64,000 bases of DNA from Candidatus Acinetobacter avistercoris (GTDB taxonomy: Bacteria > Pseudomonadota > Gammaproteobacteria > Pseudomonadales > Moraxellaceae): NCBI GenBank assembly GCA_018883945.1, contig JAHLFF010000308.1:1-64000 (forward strand), read 5' to 3'. Positions 46,774 through 55,449 of this stretch are shown one piece after another. The position numbers were made by a program, and so were the translations under genes. The notes beneath the pieces were generated by a model. The model did no database searches. It saw only the letters and a list, made by a program, of their open reading frames with translations, and was not told where the DNA came from. The stretch's first letter is position 1; each line of letters starts with the position of its first letter.

Positions 46774-47247
46774 TCAAATACCTGTAACCGATAAAAGGGC
46801 TAAATCAATAGGGGGTGTTGTTTGGCGAATGGCAACGGTTTGTACATTGTCACGCGAAACCAAATCAGCAAGAGTGATTTTCGCTAGATAGTCGGCAATA
46901 TGGAGGGAGAGTTCTTGCCATAAATCATGAGTTAAGCACATCGCACCATTTTGACAATTGCCCTTATGGTCACAGCGAGTGGCATCAACCGTTTCGTTTA
47001 CAGCTTCGATGATTTCTAAAACAGTTATTTCTTCAGCTTTACGCGCTAAATGGTATCCACCATTTGCACCACGGACACTTAAAACCAAACCATGGCGTTT
47101 TAATTTAGCGAAAAGTTGCTCTAAATAAGCAACCGAAATTGTTTGTCGTGTTGCAATTTCAGCTAAAGTTATTATTTGCTCTGGTGGCTGCAATGCTAAA
47201 TCAAGTAAAGCAGTCACTGCGTAGCGACCGCGAGTGGTTAAGCGCAT
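46774..47247 (-). CDS. iscR: Iron-sulfur cluster regulator IscR
   Basis: An Rrf2-family winged-helix repressor that senses Fe-S supply by carrying a [2Fe-2S] cluster. Cys92, Cys98 and Cys104 ([13 protein letters not shown]) and His107 have exactly the E. coli positions. A GTG at 47259 is possible, but the ATG at 47247 ([16 protein letters not shown]) is the family start. It heads iscRSUA, and its promoter overlaps two IscR-type sites, so autorepression is expected. Confidence 0.96.
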   Translation of the reverse strand: MRLTTRGRYAVTALLDLALQPPEQIITLAEIATRQTISVAYLEQLFAKLKRHGLVLSVRGANGGYHLARKAEEITVLEIIEAVNETVDATRCDHKGNCQNGAMCLTHDLWQELSLHIADYLAKITLADLVSRDNVQTVAIRQTTPPIDLALLSVTGI

Positions 47248-47279
47248 GATCCGATACACGTGTAAGGCTAGATGTATGA

Positions 47280-47308
47280 ATTTTAGGAATCCTGACTAAA
47301 TTAGTCAA
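47280..47308 (-). promoter_or_regulatory. Sigma-70 promoter of the isc operon
   Basis: On the minus strand TTGACT (47303-47308) and TAAAAT (47280-47285) are exactly 17 bases apart. The -35 box lies within the nearer IscR site. Confidence 0.8.
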
Positions 47309-47312
47309 GTAT
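47288..47312 (-). promoter_or_regulatory. IscR type 1 binding site, promoter-proximal
   Basis: On the minus strand the 25-base site reads ATACTTGACTAATTTAGTCAGG plus three bases in two blocks. The GACT and AGTC inverted repeats match the consensus ATASYYGACTRWWWYAGTCR closely. It overlaps the -35 box. Confidence 0.8.
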
Positions 47313-47322
47313 TATTTACTAA

Positions 47323-47347
47323 AACCTACTAAATAAGTCGGAATTAT
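47323..47347 (-). promoter_or_regulatory. IscR type 1 binding site, upstream
   Basis: A second, weaker copy about 35 bases upstream. The core CCGACTTATTTAGTAGG fits the same consensus with a changed right half (AGTAGG). Confidence 0.6.
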
Positions 47348-47387
47348 AGTTAAAGGTAATTTGAACTTATTTTTATTCATTATAATG

Positions 47388-48032
47388 TTAAATATAAAAC
47401 AAATTATAAACGATTAAAGCGATAAAAAGAATCGATGTAAGACTAAAAGCGATGTTAATTCTTTTCTGATTGCGCTGTAAGCGTTTCACACGATTTTTGT
47501 ATTGTTTTACTTCAACTTGCAGGGTGTTAATTTTTGAGCGCTGCAAATCAATTTTTTCAAGCAAAGGGGTAAGACGCTTATTCGAGGAGATTGTACTCTC
47601 ATCATCTTCACTAGATAGCCAAGTTTTCCAATCTGAAAGTAGTTTAGGTATAGAAAGGTTCAAAAGGAGATCACGAAATTCATCTTTCATCATTGCATCG
47701 CCTTCGATTCGCATTTTTTTTAAGCTGCGACGGTTAGCGAATACAAAAACTTGTATTAAATCTATAAGTGTACTGCTCAGTGAAAGATCCACTTCTTTTT
47801 CTGGAGCGATGAGATCAAACAATAGACCTTTGTTGGTAAATTGAATGTAAAAATCAAAATAAGGGATGTAACTATTGATTCTTATTGTAGATTCTTGTTC
47901 TATCAGCTTTTTTGCTTGTAGGCGAACCACTCGATCGTGTTTTAAAACAAACGAATAAAATGTTTCTAAGACAACCATAGCAATGTTAAGCAACAAGCGA
48001 GTATGACCCTGTTGTTGTTGCGAATCACTCAT
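47388..48032 (-). CDS. Membrane-anchored SCP2/UbiJ-like domain protein
   Basis: A 214-residue protein with three parts. Residues ~10-140 resemble the SCP2 lipid-binding domain of UbiJ (VVLETFYSFVLKHDRVVRLQ, then IRINSYIPYFDFYIQFT and EFRDLLLNLSIPKLLS). A coiled coil (~155-190) follows, then a C-terminal membrane helix (AFSLTSILFIALIVYNLFYI). UbiJ is a ubiquinone-biosynthesis accessory protein. The match is by pattern only and is a weak inference. It is divergent from the phasin and reads toward iscR. Confidence 0.6.
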   Translation of the reverse strand: MSDSQQQQGHTRLLLNIAMVVLETFYSFVLKHDRVVRLQAKKLIEQESTIRINSYIPYFDFYIQFTNKGLLFDLIAPEKEVDLSLSSTLIDLIQVFVFANRRSLKKMRIEGDAMMKDEFRDLLLNLSIPKLLSDWKTWLSSEDDESTISSNKRLTPLLEKIDLQRSKINTLQVEVKQYKNRVKRLQRNQKRINIAFSLTSILFIALIVYNLFYI

Positions 48033-48223
48033 AAAAGAATCCTATTCAAGTTTACATTTCCTCGTTAAAACAAAATTAAAGTTACTGGTATTCATTTAGA
48101 AATTTAATTTATATTGCTTTGTAGAACAGTTTTACAAAAGGTTCAAGTGCATAGTTTGATAATATTATTCTATTTTGTGCAGAATATGCATGTAAAGCAC
48201 AGAAAACATACAGGAGTGGTCAA

Positions 48224-48691
48224 GTGGATGAAAAAATGAATAACGATCATCAACAAAAAGTACAAGATGAAGAAGAAAACTCACTTGAAAAAAAGACAAA
48301 ACAGCATCGTAAATCTTCTTTAGACTTTCGAAAGTACACGAAACAAATTTGGTTGGCCGGTTTGGGTGCATTTTCGCGTGCAGAAGAAGAAGGCAATAAG
48401 ATGTTCGACTCCTTGGTTAAAGTGGGTGAGGAGTTGGAGTCAAAAACAGTTGAGATTACAGATCAGACAGTGGTTAAGGTTGCTGAAAAAACCAGAGAAT
48501 CTGTGACGGATACTAAAGATAAGGTAGAGAAGCTTCTAGATCATCGTGTGAGCTCATCGTTGAATAAGATTGGTTTAGTGACGGCTAAGGATATTCAGCA
48601 TTTAGAAGGTTTAATTTTAGATTTGCACGGCAAGGTAGAGGTGCTGGTGGAGCAGAATCAAAAATTAATCGAGCAACTTCGTAAAAAGTGA
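48224..48691 (+). CDS. Phasin-family protein (poly-hydroxyalkanoate granule-associated type)
   Basis: A 155-residue amphipathic helical protein with the phasin core FRKYTKQIWLAGLGAFSRAEEEG and a following heptad-rich region (VEITDQTVVKVAEKT, QNQKLIEQLRKK). It starts at GTG, seven bases after AGGAG; the in-frame ATG at 48235 is less well placed. Phasins coat polymer granules, but no PHA synthase is in the window, so the protein may coat other lipid bodies (Acinetobacter makes wax esters) or work elsewhere. It is transcribed upstream of hupB. Confidence 0.82.
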   Translation: MDEKMNNDHQQKVQDEEENSLEKKTKQHRKSSLDFRKYTKQIWLAGLGAFSRAEEEGNKMFDSLVKVGEELESKTVEITDQTVVKVAEKTRESVTDTKDKVEKLLDHRVSSSLNKIGLVTAKDIQHLEGLILDLHGKVEVLVEQNQKLIEQLRKK

Positions 48692-48859
48692 TTCAAAAGA
48701 CCTTAATTTGATGCTTTTATCATTTTTTGCGGGTTATTTTTGTGAAAAGCAGCTGAGTAGTATTGCCTTTTCCCCCAAAGCATTGCTATAAAGTCGTCAT
48801 GGCCTTTTTTAATTATAGCCTTGGACTTTAAACAAACGATATAAGAGGACGTAATCTTC

Positions 48860-49132
48860 ATGAATAAATCAGAATTGATCGACGCGATTGCAGAGAAAGG
48901 GGGATTGTCTAAGACTGATGCAGGTAAAGCATTGGACGCGACTATTGCTTCTATTGGTGAAGCGTTGAAAAAGGGTGATACTGTAACTTTAGTTGGTTTT
49001 GGTACATTTAGCGTTAAAGATCGTGCAGCACGTACTGGTCGTAACCCTAAAACTGGTGAAGAGCTTCAAATTAAAGCAAGCAAAGTACCAAGCTTCAAAG
49101 CAGGTAAAGGGCTTAAAGATTCTGTTGCTTAA
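48860..49132 (+). CDS. hupB: DNA-binding protein HU-beta
   Basis: A 90-residue histone-like protein that bends DNA and compacts the nucleoid. It starts [18 protein letters not shown] and carries the family signature [22 protein letters not shown] and [17 protein letters not shown]. An upstream AGAGGACGTAAT lies before the ATG. It is followed by a strong terminator. The next gene, a PpiD-like protein, is the common neighbour of hupB. Confidence 0.96.
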   Translation: MNKSELIDAIAEKGGLSKTDAGKALDATIASIGEALKKGDTVTLVGFGTFSVKDRAARTGRNPKTGEELQIKASKVPSFKAGKGLKDSVA

Positions 49133-49143
49133 CAGCATCTAAT

Positions 49144-49174
49144 AAAAAACGCGCCAACTTTCGGCGCGTTTTTT
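49144..49174 (+). terminator. Rho-independent terminator of hupB
   Basis: AAAACGCGCC and GGCGCGTTTT form a 10-bp stem around AACTTTC, flanked by As and Ts, starting 12 bases after the hupB stop. Confidence 0.93.
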
Positions 49175-49263
49175 ATTAAATAATAAAAATTATACTGATG
49201 TTCTCATTCATTCATTTTTGAATATCAGTTAGAATCACATTGAAATAAAATATTGGAATACTC

Positions 49264-51129
49264 ATGGAATCGTTTCGTAAACTCATTAAGGGGTGGCTCG
49301 GCAAAGTCCTACTTGTTTTATTCTTGACACCATTAGCCTTGGTGGGTATCGAGGGATATTTTAGTGGTGGAAATAAAGACGGAATTGCGAAGACTGTTAA
49401 TGATTTAGAAATCTCTAACACTGAGTTAGAAAATCAAACGAAAAATTATAAAGATCAATTTTTACAAATGGTTCAGGGTGATGAGTCTCTATTAAATCAA
49501 TCATATATTGAAAAATTTGCATTAGATGGTTTAATTGATCGTGCATTACTGATTCAGCAAGCTGAAAAACTCGGGATTACGTTGAGCGATACCCAAATTG
49601 AGCAGATGATCGCACAACAACCGAGTCTTCAATTGAATGGTAAATTTGATCAAAAAACTTATGAGAACTATCTACGTTCAGTGGGTATGACCAATCAATC
49701 GTTGATTAACAATATTCGTCAAGATCATGGTTTGAATATGTTGGTTTCAGCGATTACCAACAATTCATTAGTGAATCCTTTAGATGTTCAACAAATTTCA
49801 AATTTGCAATCTGAACAGCGTAGTTTATTTTTATCTTCGATCAAATTAGATGATTATAAGAAAGGCGTAAAAGTTAGCAATCAAGAAATAGCAGATTATT
49901 ACAACAAGCATCCAAATCAATTCAAACAATCCGCAACTGTAGATGTGGATTATGTGGTTGTGACTCCAGAAATGGCAGTAAAAGCAAATACAGATGTTAC
50001 GGAAGCAGATTTAAAGCAAGCTTATGATCAGTTTGTCGCAAAACAGCAAAAAGAAGCAAAAGTTGATGTTAAGCATATTTTAATTCTAACTGAAAACCGT
50101 ACTGCAGCTGCGGCTGAGAAATTAGCAAATGAAGTCTATGCAAAAATTCAACAAGGTTTGAGTTTTGCTGATGCTGTAGCACAATACTCTGAAGATCCAG
50201 GTTCAAAGTCAGCAGCCGGTGTTGTGGACGGTTATGCAGCGGGTGTATTTGGTGATACATTCGATCAAGCTGTAATTGCATCGAAAGGTGCGGTATCAAA
50301 ACCTGTTAAAACTGAATTTGGTTATCATATTATTCAAGCAAATACGGCAGCTACTGCTGCACCTAGTTTTGAAGCTGAAAAAGCACGTTTGACTGCAGAA
50401 GTTCGTCAATCTAAAGCGGCAAATGCTTATGCAGATTTGGTCAATGGTTTAAATGAGTTGGTGGTTGATAGTGATGCGCTTGATGTGGTGACTCAAGAAA
50501 TTAAATCTGCGCAAGTAAAATCTCTTAAAGATGTTTCTTTAGCGACACAAGATCCTGTATTGGCAGATCCTGCAGTTAAAGTAAAATTATTTAATGAAGA
50601 TGTTAAAAATGGTGATCGCAATGCTTCAAGTAATATTCAGCTTGCGAATGGTCATACAGTGTGGATTAAAGTACGTGATTATACAGCAGCAGGTGTTCAG
50701 CCGCTTGAGAAAGCCACTGAGCGTGTAAAAGCCAAGCTGATTAATCAGAAAGCTTATGAAGCTGCTAAAGCTAAAGTATCAACAATGCTTGCAGACTTTA
50801 AAACGATGCCGTCACAACAAGTATTAGCGAAGCATAATCAGAATTTTGAAAATGCAGGTGTGTTTACTCGTTCGAAAGGTTTGAAGCGTGAAATTGAACG
50901 TACCGCTTTTAGTCTTGTTCCGCCTAAGGCAGGTATGTGGTCAGTGGGAACTGTTGCACTGCCGAATGAGATGGTGATTGTTGCGATTGCAGATGTTGTA
51001 AAACCATCTGTGGATTCTTTGTCCGCTGAAGAGAATCAGCAATTGACGCGCTTGTACCAAGATTATCGAGGTAAAGAGTTGTTAAAAGACTATACCGAGT
51101 ATTTGAAGTCGAAAGCTAAAATTAAGTAA
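49264..51129 (+). CDS. ppiD: Periplasmic folding chaperone PpiD (SurA/parvulin type)
   Basis: A 621-residue inner-membrane-anchored periplasmic chaperone associated with SecYEG. An N-terminal membrane helix (LGKVLLVLFLTPLALVGI) is followed by a SurA-like chaperone domain. A parvulin PPIase domain sits near 265-365 (DVKHILILTENRTAA, FADAVAQYSEDPGSKSAAG, TEFGYHIIQ). The C-terminal domain is again SurA-like. In E. coli PpiD the PPIase domain is inactive; activity here is untested. It follows hupB and ends in a strong terminator. Confidence 0.93.
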   Translation: MESFRKLIKGWLGKVLLVLFLTPLALVGIEGYFSGGNKDGIAKTVNDLEISNTELENQTKNYKDQFLQMVQGDESLLNQSYIEKFALDGLIDRALLIQQAEKLGITLSDTQIEQMIAQQPSLQLNGKFDQKTYENYLRSVGMTNQSLINNIRQDHGLNMLVSAITNNSLVNPLDVQQISNLQSEQRSLFLSSIKLDDYKKGVKVSNQEIADYYNKHPNQFKQSATVDVDYVVVTPEMAVKANTDVTEADLKQAYDQFVAKQQKEAKVDVKHILILTENRTAAAAEKLANEVYAKIQQGLSFADAVAQYSEDPGSKSAAGVVDGYAAGVFGDTFDQAVIASKGAVSKPVKTEFGYHIIQANTAATAAPSFEAEKARLTAEVRQSKAANAYADLVNGLNELVVDSDALDVVTQEIKSAQVKSLKDVSLATQDPVLADPAVKVKLFNEDVKNGDRNASSNIQLANGHTVWIKVRDYTAAGVQPLEKATERVKAKLINQKAYEAAKAKVSTMLADFKTMPSQQVLAKHNQNFENAGVFTRSKGLKREIERTAFSLVPPKAGMWSVGTVALPNEMVIVAIADVVKPSVDSLSAEENQQLTRLYQDYRGKELLKDYTEYLKSKAKIK

Positions 51130-51131
51130 AT

Positions 51132-51159
51132 AAAAAAAAGCGCTTCGGCGCTTTTTTTT
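51132..51159 (+). terminator. Rho-independent terminator of ppiD
   Basis: AGCGC and GCGCT around a TTCG tetraloop, flanked by A7 and T7, three bases after the ppiD stop. Confidence 0.92.
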
Positions 51160-51191
51160 ATCTTTATAAGAATGTGATAAAACAATGTAAT

Positions 51192-52127
51192 TTATATCGT
51201 ATGGCTGTTTTGTTGTCGATATTGGCTTGGCGTACACAGGTAATATTTTTTAAAGGTTTGACTAAAAGCTGTTTCCGAAGAATATCCAACGCGATGTGCA
51301 ATTTGTTGAATCGATAATTGCCCAGTTCTTAAAAACTGGCTGGCTAAACGTAATCGATGTTGTTTCAAATAAGCCAGAGGTGTTTCATCCGCAACTTGTT
51401 GGAACAGGCTGGCAAACTTGGACCGAGACATACAGCAAGTTTTTGCTAAGGATTCGACAGTCCAATTGATTTCAGGTTGGCTGTGAATAGCTGAAAAAGC
51501 AGGGCTGAGTTCGGTATGGGTAAGCGCATTCAGCCAATTATTTTGATCGGTTAGATTGGAGATATAATCTCGGACACATTCGATCAACATGATGTTTACG
51601 ACATGATCCATAATTTTGTGTCGACCGGGTTGATTACTTCTATTCTCATCTGCGACAAAATATAAACCGATTCTTAACCATTCTGGTTCTTGTGAGTTAA
51701 GCGCATTTTTTAAATGGATAAAAGTGGGAAGTGCTTGGATCAATGGGCTGCCCATAATCCGATCCATCTGTGATTTAATGCTAAAAATTAAACTTTTATT
51801 GCGTGCATTCGGTTGACCTAAAAAAATGGCATCAGATTTTAAGCCTTCGAATAAATGATCAATATTTTCTTGAGCAACCAGATTATTGTCTTGATGGCTT
51901 TGCAGTGTATGAGACATTCCTGATGGAATGATGACCATATCACCTGCGTTTAAATGAAGCGTTTCTCCATTCTTACATTCTAAGTAAGTTTCACCATATA
52001 AGATGATATGCGTCATGATGGCGGGTTGATCTGAGAGTTCAACCTTCCAATTGCCTTCTGTTTGCAAATAAATATATTCAGTTTTCTTGAGGTGAATATC
52101 TTCGAAAACTTGGCTGAGTGCATCCAT
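51192..52127 (-). CDS. alkR: AraC/XylS-type regulator AlkR-like
   Basis: A 311-residue regulator with a cupin-like N-terminal sensor (ILYGETYLECKNGETLHLNAGDMVIIPSG) and a C-terminal AraC helix-turn-helix (LAKTCCMSRSKFASLFQQVA, IAHRVGYSSETAFSQTFKKYY). It is divergent from alkM. In Acinetobacter AlkR binds alkane-related inducers and activates alkM. The arrangement and domain type fit AlkR, but identity cannot be proved here. Its operator was not located in the 190-base gap. Confidence 0.8.
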   Translation of the reverse strand: MDALSQVFEDIHLKKTEYIYLQTEGNWKVELSDQPAIMTHIILYGETYLECKNGETLHLNAGDMVIIPSGMSHTLQSHQDNNLVAQENIDHLFEGLKSDAIFLGQPNARNKSLIFSIKSQMDRIMGSPLIQALPTFIHLKNALNSQEPEWLRIGLYFVADENRSNQPGRHKIMDHVVNIMLIECVRDYISNLTDQNNWLNALTHTELSPAFSAIHSQPEINWTVESLAKTCCMSRSKFASLFQQVADETPLAYLKQHRLRLASQFLRTGQLSIQQIAHRVGYSSETAFSQTFKKYYLCTPSQYRQQNSHTI

Positions 52128-52318
52128 AATATATAAAATTTCAATTGCTTATAATGATTCTAATGTCATTGTACATCAATCATATGTGTTTTGAGGTCAA
52201 ATTAGATGTCGAAAATGCCAAAGTGTTTTACATAGTAAATTTGGACGATTACAACTGTTTTCCGCTGAATATTTGACTGAACATATGAGGTATTGTAAGA
52301 CAAAGGAATAATAAGCAG

Positions 52319-53539
52319 ATGAATGCACCTCTCAAAATTCAAGATGTCCAAACCTTAGAGCAAAAACCGAGTGGTTTGGTTCTAGATAAAAAACGTTATC
52401 TCTGGATGATCAGCCCAGCATTACCTGTGATTGGATTAGGGATTTTAGCTGGATACCATTTTGGGCCACGACCACTTAAGAAAGTATTCGCTCTAGGCGG
52501 GCCGTTGGTTTTACATGTCATTATTCCAATCATCGACACACTCATTGGTAAGGATAATAACAACCCATCTGCTGATGAAGTGAAACTATTAGAGAAAGAT
52601 CCTTACTACTCTCGCTTAGTGAAGTCATTCATCCCTCTTCAATATGCTGCAAATATTTATGCATGTTATCTCACCAGTCGTAAAGAAACCTCTTTGGTGG
52701 ACAAATTGCTCCTTGGTGTATCCATGGGAGCGATTAACGGAATAGCTATTAATACAGCGCATGAATTGAGTCATAAGCCTGATCGGATCGATCATATTTT
52801 ATCGCACTTGGCCTTGGTCCCATCTGGATATAATCATTTCCGTGTAGAGCACCCATATGGTCATCATAAGCGTGCTGCAACCCCAGAAGATCCAGCATCT
52901 TCAAAAATGGGAGAAACTTTCTATGAGTTTTTACCGCGCACCGTTATTGGATCTTTTAAGTCTGCAGTAGAAATTGAAAAAAATCGTTTAAAGCGTAAAA
53001 ACTTAAATTTTTGGTCAAAGGACAATGAGTTATTGCAGGGCTGGGGAATGAGTGCTGTTTTTCATTCTTCTATGGTGGCTTTATTTGGTAAAGGTGTAAT
53101 TCCTTATTTAACGACACAATCTGCTTATAGTATTGCGCTGTTTGAGATCATTAATTATATTGAGCATTATGGCTTGCTTCGTCAGCAGGACGAACAAGGT
53201 AAATATGAAAGAACAAAACCTGAGCATAGCTGGAACAATAACAATATTGTCACCAATCTTTTGTTATATCAATTACAACGACACTCAGATCATCATGCCT
53301 ATCCAACACGACCTTTCCAAGCTTTGCGTCACTTTGACGAAGCACCAGAATTGCCGAATGGGTATGCGAGTATGTTATTACCGGCTTTAATACCATCTTG
53401 GTGGTTTAAGATGATGGATCAGCGCGTGTATGACCATTACCAAGGTGACTTGAATAAAGCCAATATTTACCCTAAACGTCGTGCAAAATTATTTAAGAAG
53501 TTTGGTGTGATTGATCGGTTACTCTCAGCAACAAAATAA
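52319..53539 (+). CDS. alkM: Alkane 1-monooxygenase (AlkM/AlkB family)
   Basis: A 406-residue integral-membrane non-haem di-iron hydroxylase converting n-alkanes to 1-alkanols, using rubredoxin electrons. The histidine boxes are visible: HELSH at 148-152, EHPYGHH at 177-183, the NYIEHYG motif at 279-285, and LQRHSDHHA at 319-327. About six hydrophobic helices surround them. It starts after AAAGGAATAA. No rubredoxin gene is in the window, so redox partners are encoded elsewhere. It is divergent from alkR and ends in a hairpin terminator. Confidence 0.95.
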   Translation: MNAPLKIQDVQTLEQKPSGLVLDKKRYLWMISPALPVIGLGILAGYHFGPRPLKKVFALGGPLVLHVIIPIIDTLIGKDNNNPSADEVKLLEKDPYYSRLVKSFIPLQYAANIYACYLTSRKETSLVDKLLLGVSMGAINGIAINTAHELSHKPDRIDHILSHLALVPSGYNHFRVEHPYGHHKRAATPEDPASSKMGETFYEFLPRTVIGSFKSAVEIEKNRLKRKNLNFWSKDNELLQGWGMSAVFHSSMVALFGKGVIPYLTTQSAYSIALFEIINYIEHYGLLRQQDEQGKYERTKPEHSWNNNNIVTNLLLYQLQRHSDHHAYPTRPFQALRHFDEAPELPNGYASMLLPALIPSWWFKMMDQRVYDHYQGDLNKANIYPKRRAKLFKKFGVIDRLLSATK

Positions 53540-53550
53540 ATTGAATCGTA

Positions 53551-53584
53551 GCCTAAACCCTGAAAGAAAAAGGGTTTAGGCTTT
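53551..53584 (+). terminator. Hairpin terminator after alkM
   Basis: GCCTAAACCCT and AGGGTTTAGGC pair perfectly over 11 positions, with a 9-base loop, followed by only a short T tract (TTT). It lies 12 bases after the alkM stop. Confidence 0.7.
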
Positions 53585-53609
53585 AACATTCGGCGACTAT
53601 GCTGCGGTG

Positions 53610-54098
53610 TTATTCAATTTTCTTTAACATTCTAATTTCGCAAGCATTGCTGTGTCCCGTATTTCCTAAAGCATGTTCTAAATGTTTAAATCCCATTTTT
53701 TCGTAGAGCTTTACGGCTTGCGATAATGGCTGCGTTGTTTCCAAGTATAGGTATTGATAGTGATACTGTTTTGCAAATTCGAAACAAAGCTCGAGAATTT
53801 TCTTTGCAAATCCTTGGCCACGAATTTTTTCTGAAAAATACATTTTTTGTATTTCGAGTAGGGTGTCTTCGCCTTGGAGGCGGGAGAGACCACCACCGCC
53901 TAAAACGGTGTTCGATTGGTCGACAATGACCCAGTACTGTGCATGTTTCTGAGTGTATACACTATAGAGATCATCTAAAGCATGATCTGCTACGGCAAAT
54001 CCTGATTCTGGTGCTAGGCCGTATTCTTGAGAAACATGACGGATAATTTGAGCGATTTGAGGGTTATCTTCAATCTGTATTAACCGAATATCATACAT
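53610..54098 (-). CDS. GNAT-family N-acetyltransferase
   Basis: 162 residues of the GNAT fold: DIRLIQIEDNPQIAQIIRHV, then VLGGGGLSRL, the acetyl-CoA loop KMYFSEKIRGQGFAKKILEL (R/Q-x-x-G-x-G/A) and the C-terminal YEKMGFKHL. The acceptor is not predictable. It reads opposite to alkM, between alkM and the acyl-CoA dehydrogenase genes, with no shared operon. Confidence 0.88.
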   Translation of the reverse strand: MYDIRLIQIEDNPQIAQIIRHVSQEYGLAPESGFAVADHALDDLYSVYTQKHAQYWVIVDQSNTVLGGGGLSRLQGEDTLLEIQKMYFSEKIRGQGFAKKILELCFEFAKQYHYQYLYLETTQPLSQAVKLYEKMGFKHLEHALGNTGHSNACEIRMLKKIE

Positions 54099-54113
54099 AC
54101 AAATGATTAATTT

Positions 54114-54163
54114 GAAAAAGAGATGGATTGTTATAATACATCAACGTATTAAAATCCATCTCT
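54114..54163 (-). terminator. Rho-independent terminator of the acyl-CoA dehydrogenase operon
   Basis: A large hairpin, outer arms AGAGATGGATT (54119-54129) and AATCCATCTCT (54153-54163), with an inner stem TAATAC/GTATTA. On the minus strand it is followed by TTTTTC. It lies about 50 bases past the acyl-CoA dehydrogenase stop at 54212. Confidence 0.75.
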
Positions 54164-54211
54164 CCTCAAAATATGTTCATTGTTTTGCTAAAATGTATTT
54201 AAGCACTCATT

Positions 54212-55411
54212 TTATTTTAGCTCACTCGATGTTTTTCCTAATTCACGACGAGCAATAATCAACTGTTGAATTTGCTGTGTGCCTTCGAAAATATCTAGAA
54301 TTTTAGAGTCTCGCGCCCATTTTTCTAAAAGTTCATCTTCTGCATAACCCACACTTCCTGCTAACTCTACGCATTTAAGTGTAATTTCATTACAGATACG
54401 TGCTGCTTTAGCCTTAGCAATTGAAGCTTCGCGAGAGTTTGGCTTTTTATTGTCTGCCATCCACGCTGCTTTCATGGTCAGTAATCGTGCCGCTTCCCAT
54501 TCAGCTTCTAATCGATAAATTTGGGCTGTAATATTGGATGTCTGTAAATAAGGCGTTGAATATTGAAGATCAAGCGTATCTTTAAAAATTTCTTTAATTC
54601 TTTCAAGTGATGCTTTTGCACAACCCACAGCCATTGCAGCAACTAAAGGACGGGTGTTATCAAAGGTTTCCATCACGCCAGCGAACCCTTTAGCAACATC
54701 GATTTCAGCATTGCCAAGTAAGTTGCTTGCCGGAACGCGACAGTCAATGAAACGAATCACTGCCGTATCTGAAGCTTTAATTCCAAGCTTGTGTTCTAGG
54801 CGTTCAACATTCATTCCTGGTGTGCCTTTTGGAACCACAAAGGATTTAATGGCAGCACGACCTAGCTTTTTATCTAACGTTGCCCATACGACGACGGAGT
54901 CAGCACGCTCTCCAGAGGTTACAAAGATTTTCTCGCCGTTTAGAATATAGTCATCGCCATCTTTAGTGGCTGACGTACGAATGGCTGCCGAATCAGAACC
55001 ACAACCTGGTTCTGTAATCGCCATTGCAGCCCAAGTTCCCTTAAAGCGTTCAAGCTGTTCATCATTGGCAACAGCGGCAATAGCAGAGTTTCCAAGGCCT
55101 TGACGAGGCATTGTCAGCAATAAACCTGTGTCGCCATAGCTCATCTCAATGACACCAAGCGCTGTCGACATATTGACACCATTTTTATTGCCTTGATCGG
55201 TGTCACCACGTTTACTGACTGCTGCACCTGCATTAATACCATCACCACCATCATTCATGCCATCGACTAGTGAGGCGAGCATATCCAGCTCTTTCGGATA
55301 ACTATGCTCACTTTTATCATATTTGCGTGAAATTGGGCGCAGTACATTTAAAGCAGTTTGTTGAGCTTGATCGACCAACATTTGAAATTTTTTAGGATTT
55401 TCTAAGTTCAT
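54212..55411 (-). CDS. Acyl-CoA dehydrogenase (catalytic-type subunit)
   Basis: A 399-residue FAD enzyme that makes trans-2-enoyl-CoA from acyl-CoA. Typical blocks: AMAITEPGCGSDSAAIRTSA, KIFVTSGERADSVVVWATL, the substrate-channel region and ELAGSVGYAEDELLEKWARDSKILDIFEGTQQIQQ. The last contains the FEGT motif whose glutamate is the usual catalytic base. It is the second gene of a two-gene operon, 38 bases after the other dehydrogenase, and ends before the terminator at 54114-54163. Confidence 0.92.
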   Translation of the reverse strand: MNLENPKKFQMLVDQAQQTALNVLRPISRKYDKSEHSYPKELDMLASLVDGMNDGGDGINAGAAVSKRGDTDQGNKNGVNMSTALGVIEMSYGDTGLLLTMPRQGLGNSAIAAVANDEQLERFKGTWAAMAITEPGCGSDSAAIRTSATKDGDDYILNGEKIFVTSGERADSVVVWATLDKKLGRAAIKSFVVPKGTPGMNVERLEHKLGIKASDTAVIRFIDCRVPASNLLGNAEIDVAKGFAGVMETFDNTRPLVAAMAVGCAKASLERIKEIFKDTLDLQYSTPYLQTSNITAQIYRLEAEWEAARLLTMKAAWMADNKKPNSREASIAKAKAARICNEITLKCVELAGSVGYAEDELLEKWARDSKILDIFEGTQQIQQLIIARRELGKTSSELK

Positions 55412-55449
55412 GAGATTCTTCCTGATTCTTTTTTAATGATTCTAATTAA

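Noticed and set aside
52273..52301. TTGACT...TAAGAC promoter of alkM
   Set aside because: Its start point would fall on the ribosome binding site and leave almost no leader; the -10 is poor.
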